A stretch of DNA of 64,000 nt from Planctomycetes bacterium syqfu (lineage in GTDB: Bacteria > Planctomycetota > Phycisphaerae > Phycisphaerales > Phycisphaeraceae), in contig CP087563.1 in assembly GCA_020974905.1 (NCBI GenBank), forward strand, positions 1,922,001-1,986,000. Direction: 5' to 3'. Position 1 is the stretch's first letter. Every line of letters starts with the position of its first letter. This document shows, in pieces, positions 28,419-37,280 of this stretch. The notes below the pieces were generated by a model. That model did not search any database and had not been told where the DNA came from. It saw only the letters and a program-made list of their open reading frames with translations. The position numbers and the translations under genes were made by a program.

Positions 28419-30407
28419 ATGTTGACGCATTCCCTATCCAAGATTTTGCATGTTGCGGTTTTTGTGATCGCCTGTCTGTTGTTATGTTCAATCAGCCGGG
28501 CTCAGGTATCTGCCATGAATATCAAGCCGTTCTCACCGACTCCTGTTGATCTTTCCCAACAAGGCTTTGGGCCGTTCCCACTGGAAGGACGAGTTGAAGA
28601 GCTTATCGCTCAGACTCCTGCCGCTGATTGGAAGCCAACGGGGATGACGCGGGAATTGTACCTTGATCTCTCAGAACGTATTGTCCGACTGGCTGTTAAA
28701 TGGGTGGACGAAAAAGGCGCGGTGATCGACCCGGTGACCGGCGAAGAGTGGAACCAGACCACACCCCGCTTTGTTTCCTCAGCAGCCGTCCTGATTCACT
28801 TTGGTCGCTGCAAGGAGTATCTGGATATCGTCTGCAAGTCGATGGCATACTGTGCTCGTCGACTGGCTGACGGCAGTGCACGTACCATGGCGCCGGACTT
28901 CTGGATGCGTGAACTGATGACCGCAGACATGTGCCTGGATGGTATCGCCCCTGCTGATCTCCAAAAAGCCTGGCGGGAAGACCTGTCGAAAACCAACTGC
29001 GAAAAGGTCTACTACGGCGTTGACCCGACCCATGGCCAAAAGCTCCACCACCTGCACAACTGGACCATCTACGCAGCAGGCGGTGAAGCCTTGCGCGAAA
29101 TGGCAAACCTCGGCCCCAAGGACCGCCCCTGGGTCTGGGGACGTGAGTTCTTCGACATTTACATGGGACCGCAACTGGATCACATGACCGACTTTGGCAT
29201 GTATCGCGATCCGGGTGATCCGATCACCTATGACGTAACCACCCGCCTGCAATTCACCACCCCCCTGGCGTATGGCTTTGAAAGCAAACACCGTCAGACT
29301 TACGTGGAACTGCAACGGCGTGGCAGTCTGACCGCCCTGCTGTTTACCGATCCCGATGGCTTTATCCCCTACGGCGGACGCTCCAGTGGTTTCCAGTTTC
29401 AGGAAATGATGCTTGCCTGCATTTTCGAACTTGAAGCGCGTCGGTACAAGGAAAGTAACCCGCAACTTGCTGGTGCCTTCAAACGACAGGCACACCTTGG
29501 AGCCATGGCAACACGCCGTTGGCTCTGGGACATGAAGCCCTGGCGGCATATCAAAAACGGCTTTGATCCCAATGACCATCACGGTATTGATGGCTATGGG
29601 CAATACTCGGTCTACAGTCTGCTGACCTCATCGTTCATGGGACTTGCAGCGTTGTTTGCTGATGACACCATCACCGAAGCCCCGGACCCTGCTGAACTCG
29701 GTGGTTATGCGATCGAATTACCCAACGCGTTTAACAAGGTCTTTGCCGTCTCGCATGGCTGCTATGTTGAGATCGATACGGTTGCGGACTTTAACCATGA
29801 TGCAACGGGAATCGGGCGAATTCACTTTACGGGTACGCCGTTTGAGATGGTGCTGAGTATGCCGTTCACGCATCATCCCAAGTACAAATTCGCACCGGGC
29901 ATCGAGCATGCCAAGCAGCCCATCGCCATCGCCCCGACATGGCTTGTCGGAGACGAGCGTGTGTCACTGGCCTCATTTGCAGAAGGCCAGGTCACCAACA
30001 CGACCACGGTACATGAACAATCTACGGATAGCGTCAAGCTGACGATTGACTATCAACACACCCAATCACCAAGCAGGATCGCTGAGACGTTAAACGTGAC
30101 ACCGAATAAAGTGACCATCCAATCGCAGATCACCGTTGATGGTAAAGCTGCTCAAGGCGTGGTGTATCACATCCCTGTGCTGGTGACCGACGGCTACTCA
30201 AAGAGCAACGTGATGTTGGAAGCTGGCAAAATGATTGGTGAATACCGTGGCTACCGTTGGCAGGTGACATGGGATGCCGACGCCGCCGAAGCCGAGTTGG
30301 GCGACGACGAGTTTGCCAACCGTCACGCGGTTTGCCGATTGCTCCAATTGGACTTCGGTTCCTCACCTGTGCAAGTCAGCATTGAGAATCTTGGGCCGGT
30401 GAAGTGA
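28419..30407 (+). CDS. Large exported DUF2264-like protein, probable (alpha/alpha)-toroid carbohydrate enzyme
   Basis: 662 residues from the ATG at 28419, where MLTHSLSKILHVAVFVIACLLLCSISRA-Q gives a good Sec signal peptide; the frame extends to a TTG at 28371. The N-terminal two-thirds is helical with aromatic-rich segments (TRELYLDLSERIVRLAVKW, HLHNWTIYAAGGEALREMANL, NDHHGIDGYGQYSVYS). The last third is beta-rich, as in toroid plus beta-sandwich glycosidases and lyases. The resemblance to DUF2264, a family that has been linked to glucuronidases, is my inference and weak. No catalytic residues can be assigned with confidence. It is the last gene of the MDR-epimerase set, 76 bp after the epimerase. 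Confidence 0.7.
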   Translation: MLTHSLSKILHVAVFVIACLLLCSISRAQVSAMNIKPFSPTPVDLSQQGFGPFPLEGRVEELIAQTPAADWKPTGMTRELYLDLSERIVRLAVKWVDEKGAVIDPVTGEEWNQTTPRFVSSAAVLIHFGRCKEYLDIVCKSMAYCARRLADGSARTMAPDFWMRELMTADMCLDGIAPADLQKAWREDLSKTNCEKVYYGVDPTHGQKLHHLHNWTIYAAGGEALREMANLGPKDRPWVWGREFFDIYMGPQLDHMTDFGMYRDPGDPITYDVTTRLQFTTPLAYGFESKHRQTYVELQRRGSLTALLFTDPDGFIPYGGRSSGFQFQEMMLACIFELEARRYKESNPQLAGAFKRQAHLGAMATRRWLWDMKPWRHIKNGFDPNDHHGIDGYGQYSVYSLLTSSFMGLAALFADDTITEAPDPAELGGYAIELPNAFNKVFAVSHGCYVEIDTVADFNHDATGIGRIHFTGTPFEMVLSMPFTHHPKYKFAPGIEHAKQPIAIAPTWLVGDERVSLASFAEGQVTNTTTVHEQSTDSVKLTIDYQHTQSPSRIAETLNVTPNKVTIQSQITVDGKAAQGVVYHIPVLVTDGYSKSNVMLEAGKMIGEYRGYRWQVTWDADAAEAELGDDEFANRHAVCRLLQLDFGSSPVQVSIENLGPVK

Positions 30408-30435
30408 TCGACACAAAAAAACCGTGACCTATTCC

Positions 30436-30708
30436 GTCATTCCCGCACAGAATATTGTGCACATTGTTTTGAAAGTTGAGCACCGGGTGTAAACCCGGTG
30501 CCCGTTTTGCATACGTTTATCCAAGGGGGCACAGGGTTAAAACCCGGTGCTCAACTTATCGAGAGCTGTGTCGTGTTTGTTCGTTATTGGTTTGACCTAC
30601 GATGTCACAATGCATTGATTGCATCGTCACTCCCGCGCAGGCGGGAGTCCAGTGAGACCTGCAAGCGTCTACGCAATGCCACTGGATTCCCGCCTGCGCG
30701 GGAATGAC
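30436..30708. repeat. MITE-like composite palindromic element, copy 1
   Basis: This 273-bp element lies between two convergent genes and is bounded by inverted ends GTCATTCCCGC and GCGGGAATGAC. Inside are two palindromic units. Unit A (30473-30557) has 16-bp perfect arms, AAGTTGAGCACCGGGT and its complement. Unit B (30625-30708) has arms of about 29 bp with two mismatches around CCCGCGCAGGCGGGA. A second copy with the same order and spacing is at 38270-38547. The remainder of the 30408-30834 gap holds no gene that I can support. The paired hairpins may also end transcription from both sides. Confidence 0.75.
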
Positions 30709-30834
30709 AGACATCATGAAAACAAGCACTCCCAGAAAAAATAATGGGTTGTATCATGGGTCACAGGTGAGTGCCATGATTTGGCGCAAGTCAACCCGTG
30801 CCGCAGGAGCGACACGGCTTTGGTTTGATGCGTA

Positions 30835-33800
30835 TCACTGTTTTTCGATCACCGTCAGGTATCGGTAGCTGATGCGACCGTTGCTCACGATCCGTAAATA
30901 GCCCTGGTCTGCTTTGATGGTGGTGTTGATCGGTTCGTTTGTGTTGACTTTGAATTCCTGTTGATTCGAACCGGTGTCGAAGGTGATCGATTGGCTGCTT
31001 GAACCACGGGCTTTGAAACTCACGGCATAGGTTCCGGGGGTCACATCGACGCGGAAGTTGGTGTTGTTGGTATCCACGCCATGTTTTTCAACCGGATCTT
31101 TGAGCCAATGGGTGAATTCGTTTTTCTGTCCCGGCTTGTCTTCAAAACCGTAAGCAACATCCTTCGTGTAAACGGTGTCCGCTGGGACTTTGGTGTAGGC
31201 GCGCATCTTGCCGATGTTGATGCTTTGAGATTCGAGGTTCTTGCCGAAGTCAAAGAGATAGGCATTGGCCTGGGCCATTTTTTCGAGCCTGGCTTTGCGA
31301 TCCTGCCTTGCTTGACGGTTTTGTTCACGCAGTGCGTTGAGTTTGCTGCTGGGTTTAAAATCACTGATATACAGGGGGAATTCGGTAAGTTTGAGTTCCG
31401 CGGTGCTGGTGACTTGCTGCGACATGCCAAAGGCATCGGTGACGGTGGCATTGCCCAATTCCAGACCGAGTTTACCTTCACCGGTGACGCACCAGGCGGT
31501 GAGCAGAAGCTTGCCCTCACAGTTCCATGTGTAAGCCCAGGTGTTATCGCCATCGAGTTTGATCTGCTGATCAGGTGTTGCTTGATCGAGTTGGCGAATG
31601 AGGGTTGCATAGCTGTACCAACTGGGGCGGCGGGTCATGTCATTGCGGAGCACGCCGGCAGCAGCATGTTGCGTTGGCGTAGAGCCGGCTTCGCGATAGA
31701 CGATGACTTTATCAAAACCGTTATGCAGTGAGATCATGACCACGCGCGGGAGTCGGGCTGACTGCGTGCGTTCATTGGTGCCGATGGGACCGCCGGTGTC
31801 ATAACCGGTTTCGGTGAGCCAGATGGGAATACCCGGTCGGTTGCGGTCACGCCATTCGCAGGTTCGCCGAACCTGTTCATCAAACGCGACACTGAGGTCC
31901 GAGGCATTGTTGCTGTCATAGGTGGCAATCTCCGGCGGGGTTCTGCCTGAGTAAAAATGGACACTGAGCATGTCGGTGTAATCGATGGGATGCGTGCCGT
32001 CAGCATAGGTGTAGGTTCGCATGCCATCGACGGTTTCACAGGTCATGCCTGCAAAGCCGGGGCTCGCAACTTTGGCATCGGGGTCCGCCTCTTTGACGGA
32101 CTGGGCTCCTGCTTTGAAAATCTCCCAGAACTGATCCATGGTGCCCGACCAGGCGCCCCATGTTGGCAGGTCCTTGCCACGGAACGGATTGAGATTCGGC
32201 TCGTTGCCCAGTTCAAAAAACTTGATTTGATCTTTGCCTGTGACTTTGTCAGCAGTCAGCAGTTTACTTGATTCGATTTTCTTGCTGCCGTACCGGGCGA
32301 CGGTTTGATAGGCAAATTGGCCATACAAGTCCGGCGAACGTGGGACACGCGTCAGTTTCATTTTATCCTTAAGTCCATCAACCGGGTCCGACGCCCATTG
32401 CGGTGTCAGGAACATCATCGGCAGGATACTGAGCCCTGCATCGGTGTAGGTCTGCATCGCGTCATCAATGTCCAGATTCCACGGTGCCGGACCGGGACTG
32501 AAGCTGTAGGTGTTGGCCTTGGGACTGACCATCGGCCATTTGAAATTCTCAAAGCGGACCCAGCCGATCCCGAGGTTGGCATGTTCGCTTGCAAGAGACC
32601 ATCGCGACGCATTGAGTCCAAATTGTGATTCAGGCTTGGGCGCCAGGGGTGTGGGTTCGCAGAAAATTTCCTGTCCTGCAAGTGTCACATGTTTGCCGTC
32701 AACGACACGGGCAACGAGCACATACGAGCCGGTCACCAATGGCTTATCCATTGGGATAGTCAAAACCTGATAGCCCAACGCAGGAACCTGGACTGATTTT
32801 TCGACGGTTGCGATGCGTTGACCGGTGATGGGGATGTCGGTGTTTTCATCTGCCATGCCATCGTAAATCATCAAGGACGAAGGCATGCGGATGGCATTGG
32901 CTTTCTGACCATTGTCGTGATAGTGGAGCTTGAGATAGCGTGCTTTAAACGGTGTCTGAATGGGGAAAGTATGGGTCCCCCACTTCTTGTAAAAGTCCAG
33001 ATTCTGCAACTCAGCAACAGGCTTGTAATTCTTGCCATCCAGTGATGCGAGCACATTGACTTTGGCGACCCAGTTGGCATCACCACTGTCCCACTTCATG
33101 GCTGTGATGGTGCGGGTTTTGTCGAGTGTGATGATCTGATCCGCGGTGTCCCATTTTTTCTGCCCGCTGTATCCGGTGCCGGCGGAGGTGTTGCCGTTGG
33201 CATCGGTGAGGGTGTTGGTGCCGATCTGTTCGCCGTCAACAAGAGTGATGCTGCTGGCAAGTATCGCGTGATCACGACCAAGATCGCCTTTGGGTAAATC
33301 CAGATCCGTCATGTGTGGGTTGGATTGAAGCGCGACCTGCAATTGCAACTCCGCGGACTTGCTGTTGGGATTGGTGAGAATGAGCGTTGCAGCAGCGGAT
33401 TGGCCCAGTGGGACATCGGCATTGCTCGACAGTTCAATAGCCACCGGCGCGTTGTTCACAACAGCGTCGATGGGATACTGCGCTTCGAGTCCATCAATGA
33501 TGACGCTGGTTGGTCCGGCTTGAGTGACAAAGAAGGAAATGTGCAGGGATTTAAGTGGTAAATCGAGTTTACCATCGTGATTGTTCTGCGTGTAGGTCTG
33601 TTTGAAGTTGGCGTTGTCAATGTCGATGGTGATGCGTTTCCAACCCTGCCAATTGGCATCGACGAGACTGATGAGCGATTCGCCCTTGGCATCACTGACT
33701 TGAAAGCCGACATTCTTGAGCGTGTGACCTTCAGGTAAAAAGGCCCAGCAGGAGATGGATTGGGCATGACCGGGATAGACACCGTTGATGGTGAAATCGC

Positions 33801-34038
33801 CTTTACCCCCAGGCCCATTGGCGGTGAGATTCAATGCCAACGCATTGGGGCCGACCTTGGTGTCAAGGTCACGGGCAAGTGTCACCGACGCATCGGAGGC
33901 ATGGTACTTGCCAGCGGAGACGGCTGCCGGATTCTCCAGCGCGCTGAGCAGTCGGGTTTGCATGGTTTGTGCTGAAGCGCTGGGAGCAAGCAGCAACAGG
34001 TTCAGTAACAGCAGCGTCAAGATATAACGGATGGACAT
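30835..34038 (-). CDS. Exported clan-A glycoside hydrolase (GH39-like) with discoidin-type domain
   Basis: About 1067 residues from the ATG at 34038 (AGG 6 nt upstream); MSIRYILTLLLLNLLLLAPSASA is a signal peptide. Residues about 40-200 are a beta-sandwich. About 275-395 resemble an F5/8 type C (discoidin) domain (WDTADQIITLDKTRTITAMKWD, FKARYLKLHYHDNGQ). A TIM-barrel (about 465-840) follows, with acid/base E613 in FFELGNEPN and nucleophile E743 in WLTETGYD, 130 residues apart. The C-terminus is another beta-sandwich (YLFDFGKN, GYGF-like AYGFED). It probably cleaves an extracellular polysaccharide; the linkage is unknown. The prepilin-like gene is upstream, separated by a terminator-like hairpin. 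Confidence 0.75.
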   Translation of the reverse strand: MSIRYILTLLLLNLLLLAPSASAQTMQTRLLSALENPAAVSAGKYHASDASVTLARDLDTKVGPNALALNLTANGPGGKGDFTINGVYPGHAQSISCWAFLPEGHTLKNVGFQVSDAKGESLISLVDANWQGWKRITIDIDNANFKQTYTQNNHDGKLDLPLKSLHISFFVTQAGPTSVIIDGLEAQYPIDAVVNNAPVAIELSSNADVPLGQSAAATLILTNPNSKSAELQLQVALQSNPHMTDLDLPKGDLGRDHAILASSITLVDGEQIGTNTLTDANGNTSAGTGYSGQKKWDTADQIITLDKTRTITAMKWDSGDANWVAKVNVLASLDGKNYKPVAELQNLDFYKKWGTHTFPIQTPFKARYLKLHYHDNGQKANAIRMPSSLMIYDGMADENTDIPITGQRIATVEKSVQVPALGYQVLTIPMDKPLVTGSYVLVARVVDGKHVTLAGQEIFCEPTPLAPKPESQFGLNASRWSLASEHANLGIGWVRFENFKWPMVSPKANTYSFSPGPAPWNLDIDDAMQTYTDAGLSILPMMFLTPQWASDPVDGLKDKMKLTRVPRSPDLYGQFAYQTVARYGSKKIESSKLLTADKVTGKDQIKFFELGNEPNLNPFRGKDLPTWGAWSGTMDQFWEIFKAGAQSVKEADPDAKVASPGFAGMTCETVDGMRTYTYADGTHPIDYTDMLSVHFYSGRTPPEIATYDSNNASDLSVAFDEQVRRTCEWRDRNRPGIPIWLTETGYDTGGPIGTNERTQSARLPRVVMISLHNGFDKVIVYREAGSTPTQHAAAGVLRNDMTRRPSWYSYATLIRQLDQATPDQQIKLDGDNTWAYTWNCEGKLLLTAWCVTGEGKLGLELGNATVTDAFGMSQQVTSTAELKLTEFPLYISDFKPSSKLNALREQNRQARQDRKARLEKMAQANAYLFDFGKNLESQSINIGKMRAYTKVPADTVYTKDVAYGFEDKPGQKNEFTHWLKDPVEKHGVDTNNTNFRVDVTPGTYAVSFKARGSSSQSITFDTGSNQQEFKVNTNEPINTTIKADQGYLRIVSNGRISYRYLTVIEKQ

Positions 34039-34103
34039 GCATAACCTTTCAAACACAGTGTGCGGGTTGATATGGAATCAAATAGCAGGTGGCGGGACAA
34101 TGC

Positions 34104-34137
34104 AAAAGGCCGAACACCTGTTTTGTGCGTTCGACCT
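34104..34137 (-). terminator. Terminator-like hairpin between prepilin-like gene and glycosidase
   Basis: Read on the minus strand, AGGTCGAAC (34137-34129) pairs with GTTCGGCCT (34115-34107), with one G-U pair and a 13-nt loop, and is followed by four T residues. It lies 22 nt after the prepilin-like stop codon and 66 nt before the glycosidase start. It may terminate part of the transcripts and so make more pseudopilin than enzyme. Confidence 0.5.
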
Positions 34138-34158
34138 GATGGTTGATCGGCGTTGAAC

Positions 34159-35025
34159 TTAAAATTCGCCAAGGGCAAAATCACCTTCGCTTGCCAGATA
34201 GGTCGTACCGTCAAGAAACTTACCAATTTTACGGTAGCTGTGAGGCTTGATGCCGTTGTAGGTACCATTTGCAGCAGAGATGCAACCACTTGAAGTTGTA
34301 TAGGCATCACCGCCGACCGCTTTGGCGTGCCCGTCAAGGAAAACAACGGGGCGGGGACCGTTTTTATGCCAGGTCGCACCACCATTGGTGGTACTTCCAC
34401 CATTGATACGCGCTGTGGAACAATATTGGATCGGTGCCCCCGAAGGACGTGAAAAAAAGTTTATCACATAAGTTGGCAACGAGGTCGAATTGTTATGTTG
34501 GCGTCTCCAGTGGTAGTACAGTCCGGTGTAGGTATTGACGGTATCCAGCGAATGTGAATCGGGATTTTCGCGGTGAGCATAACGTGACCCATTAGTACCG
34601 GCATCCGCATCAGTCTTGAACATAGGTGATGTCGGGCAGAGAAAGATACCGCCGGTAACTGTCCGACCGTTGGCCCCACCCCAACTTTCGGGGCGTGTGG
34701 TCTTGGCCATGATTCCCGCGCGGGTGAGTACGCGTTCCAACCCGGTGTTCTCCATCGCACGGGTGCCGGGACTCTCAGCATCGTAAGGCAGGTAGTCCTT
34801 GTTGTTACCCGCCCACATAATCATGCCGATACCGATTTGCCGGACATTGGTCGAACACTGCGCAAGCCTGGCAGCTTCACGTGCCTTACTCAATGCCGGT
34901 AACAAAATGGCAATGAGCAATGCCACAATGCTGATGACTACCAACAACTCGATCAACGTAAAACCTCTACCTCGGCAGGCAGAATGGTGGGAGGAACAAG
35001 ATGATGTGAATTGCGGTGTGGACAT
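34159..35025 (-). CDS. Prepilin-like protein, H-X9-DG type
   Basis: 288 residues, with AGGA 8 nt before the ATG. The leader is long and ends [30 protein letters not shown]. The conserved follow-on block is [29 protein letters not shown]. The C-terminal motif is [20 protein letters not shown], which fits the H-X9-DG pattern of planctomycete pseudopilins. It is followed on the same strand by the GH39-like enzyme and diverges from the XylR-like regulator at 35160. It is probably a membrane-anchored pseudopilin-like protein, processed by prepilin peptidase; function unknown. Confidence 0.88.
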   Translation of the reverse strand: MSTPQFTSSCSSHHSACRGRGFTLIELLVVISIVALLIAILLPALSKAREAARLAQCSTNVRQIGIGMIMWAGNNKDYLPYDAESPGTRAMENTGLERVLTRAGIMAKTTRPESWGGANGRTVTGGIFLCPTSPMFKTDADAGTNGSRYAHRENPDSHSLDTVNTYTGLYYHWRRQHNNSTSLPTYVINFFSRPSGAPIQYCSTARINGGSTTNGGATWHKNGPRPVVFLDGHAKAVGGDAYTTSSGCISAANGTYNGIKPHSYRKIGKFLDGTTYLASEGDFALGEF

Positions 35026-35062
35026 GGCAATGTTCCTGAAAATAATTTAGATTAAATTTCTG

Positions 35063-35127
35063 AGCAACAGTTGCTTTATGTCTAACTTTAGGCACAATTA
35101 TTGCGACGTCAACAACAAAATTGCGTC
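35063..35127. promoter_or_regulatory. Candidate regulator sites in the XylR-like/prepilin divergent promoter
   Basis: The 134-bp divergent gap contains a perfect palindrome AGCAAC-a-GTTGCT (35063-35075). It also contains a direct repeat of ATTGCG at 35100-35105 and 35120-35125, each followed by a CGTC or TC extension. The direct repeats are 20 bp apart, two helical turns, which is the usual spacing for AraC-type dimers such as XylR. Confidence 0.4.
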
Positions 35128-35159
35128 AAGCTTGTTTGAAAATACGACAGGATACCGTC

Positions 35160-36299
35160 ATGAAACGCCCCCTGATTCACGTGCAACTCCAATTTGACAC
35201 CCGATGCGGACGCGACATCGCTCGTGGCATTATCAACTATGCCCGACAGAACACGCAATGGCAATTGTCGCATGTGGACATGCATATCCCGCTGATCCTT
35301 AATCCACAATCAAGCGGAGTTATCGGACAACTCTATACGCCACAAGACTATAAACACATCCTTGATGCTCATATTCCCATCGTCAAAGTCGGACAGCAAA
35401 CGCCTTATTTCCGGGGTCCGCTGGTAGCATCCAATGATCGGGCAATCGGTATGATGGCCGGGAACTATCTCATGAGTCTGGGACTGGAGCATTTTGCCTA
35501 CTGCAGCTCCGGACGCTGGCCGTTTGCTGAAGATCGCCTGGAAGGATTCATGCAGGCATTGTGCAGCAAACATCCCGGCCCCGTTGCACACCATTTCGGG
35601 ACCGATCACACACTCAGTCAAAGTTTGGACTTCGAGCAGCAGATCACCCAGTTGATCAAAAATTTACCCAAACCTTGTGGCATTTTTTGTTCCAATGATG
35701 CAACGGGTATTGACGTCATCCGCATCGCGCGCATGGCAGGCATTCACGTTCCCGGTGACGTGGCGGTGCTCGGGGTGGATGACGATGAGATTTATTGCGA
35801 GTTCTCCGAGGTGCCTCTTTCAAGCATTGCCCAACCACTGCAGACCATCGGGTACGAAGCCGCCCGACTCATGGATTTGCATTTGCAGGACCCCGACCGC
35901 AAGGCGCAGACCATTCGCCTGCCACCGGTGAAAGTGGTCCGGCGTGCGTCATCGGACATGCTCGCCATTGACGACCCGGATGTGAGTAAAGCGCTGCGTC
36001 TGATTCGCGATCATGCCACGCAGGACATCAACGTGACCTGGATCGTCAAGCAATGGTCGGTGAATCGTCGATCTCTCGAACGCCGGTTTACCAAACATGT
36101 CGGTCACAGTTTGCTTGACGAGATTCACCGTGTGCGTTTTGAGCATGCCAAGCATTTACTCGCCGACTCCAGCCAGAGTCTCAAACAGGTTGCTGCCAGC
36201 AGTGGGTTTAATGACGCACGATACATGGCCACGTGCTTCCGACAAAAGCTGGGCATCAGTCCGTCGGAGTATCGCAAGCAATTTCACCAAGGTGCTTAG
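35160..36299 (+). CDS. XylR-like regulator: LacI-type sensor fused to AraC HTH
   Basis: 379 residues from the ATG at 35160, with AGGA 7 nt upstream; the TTG at 35121 is a frame extension only. The N-terminal 260 residues form a sugar-binding periplasmic-type domain (GIFCSNDATGIDVIRIARMAGI, VAVLGVDDDEIYCEFSEVPLSSI). The C-terminal 100 residues have two AraC helix-turn-helices (QVAASSGFNDARYMATCFRQKLGISPSEYR). This layout is that of E. coli XylR. It diverges from the prepilin/GH39-like pair, which it probably activates in response to a released sugar. It converges with the MlaE-type gene, 18 bp away. Confidence 0.9.
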   Translation: MKRPLIHVQLQFDTRCGRDIARGIINYARQNTQWQLSHVDMHIPLILNPQSSGVIGQLYTPQDYKHILDAHIPIVKVGQQTPYFRGPLVASNDRAIGMMAGNYLMSLGLEHFAYCSSGRWPFAEDRLEGFMQALCSKHPGPVAHHFGTDHTLSQSLDFEQQITQLIKNLPKPCGIFCSNDATGIDVIRIARMAGIHVPGDVAVLGVDDDEIYCEFSEVPLSSIAQPLQTIGYEAARLMDLHLQDPDRKAQTIRLPPVKVVRRASSDMLAIDDPDVSKALRLIRDHATQDINVTWIVKQWSVNRRSLERRFTKHVGHSLLDEIHRVRFEHAKHLLADSSQSLKQVAASSGFNDARYMATCFRQKLGISPSEYRKQFHQGA

Positions 36300-36317
36300 C
36301 GCCTGTTATGCACCGAC

Positions 36318-37145
36318 TCAGAATGCGGTGATGAATTCGTGGCCGAATAGAATGGGATACATGTCTTTGAGAAACTTGGCCATGAAGAAGTTGATGATGA
36401 TGATGGCAATGAAGCTGCTGACAAACGAGTCCGTCGCCGCCTTACCAACACCAGCAGCCCCACCTTTGCAATGAAAGCCTTTGTAGCAACTGATCAAACC
36501 AATCGCCAGACCGAAGCAGATACTCTTGATCAGCCCCACGGACAAATCCCATGATCCGACGAAGTCTGCTGAGCGTTGCCAGTAACTCGGTGCATTGACA
36601 CCAAAGCCCTGCACGGTGACAAGGTATCCGCCGAAGATGCCCATGATGTCGCTGAAAACCGTCATCACCGGGATCATCACCACGCAGGCAATCACGCGCG
36701 GGACCACCAGGTACGCAATGGGGTCGGCCCCCATCACCCGCAGCGCATCGAGTTGCTCGGTGACATGCATGGTGCCCAGTTCCGCACTCACTGCCCCACC
36801 GACGCGGCCTGCAAGCATCACTGCTGCGAGCACCGGGCCGATCTGCTTGACCACGGAGATATTGATGATCGCGCCCAGACTGTCTGCAATGCCAAACGCA
36901 TCGAACTGTTCAAACGTCTCAATCGCCAGCACCATCCCAATGAACAAGCCCAGCAGCATGATCACGGGGATACTGCGCGTCCCGATGGAAAATAGCTGTG
37001 GCGAAAGCAGACTCATCCGCCCCCACCGACCGACGCCACGGAACAGCCACTTCAACGCAGCCGTGCTGAATTGGGCAAACCGACCGAAACCGGCAATCTG
37101 GTCCAGGAGTACATTTCCAAGGTTGGCAATACGTGTCAATACCAT
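36318..37145 (-). CDS. MlaE/YrbE-type ABC transporter permease
   Basis: 275 residues with about five to six hydrophobic segments. The family signature is present: GQ/GP..LAAVMLAGRVGGAVSAELGTMHVTEQLDALRVMGADPI, then YLVVPRVIACVVMIPVMTVF. MlaE permeases move phospholipids or similar lipids between the inner and outer membrane with an ATPase (MlaF) and a substrate-binding MCE protein (MlaD). Neither partner is next to this gene in the window, so it is an orphan here. No clear ribosome site decides the start. It diverges from the DUF4886 gene. Confidence 0.88.
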   Translation of the reverse strand: MVLTRIANLGNVLLDQIAGFGRFAQFSTAALKWLFRGVGRWGRMSLLSPQLFSIGTRSIPVIMLLGLFIGMVLAIETFEQFDAFGIADSLGAIINISVVKQIGPVLAAVMLAGRVGGAVSAELGTMHVTEQLDALRVMGADPIAYLVVPRVIACVVMIPVMTVFSDIMGIFGGYLVTVQGFGVNAPSYWQRSADFVGSWDLSVGLIKSICFGLAIGLISCYKGFHCKGGAAGVGKAATDSFVSSFIAIIIINFFMAKFLKDMYPILFGHEFITAF

Positions 37146-37280
37146 GGTGACATGATATCAGGTTGCCTGCTCCATGCAGTCAGCCAATTCCTTGCGTCGG
37201 AGAAATTGAGAAAAAGCTCACTTGTTCTTAATATGGACGTTCCTCACACCATTTGTCCCTTATTCACGGAGATCTGTTCC

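Noticed and set aside
28779-29603. 274-codon minus-strand frame opposite the DUF2264-like gene
   Set aside because: No recognisable motif; the plus-strand gene has a signal peptide and full-length coding character.
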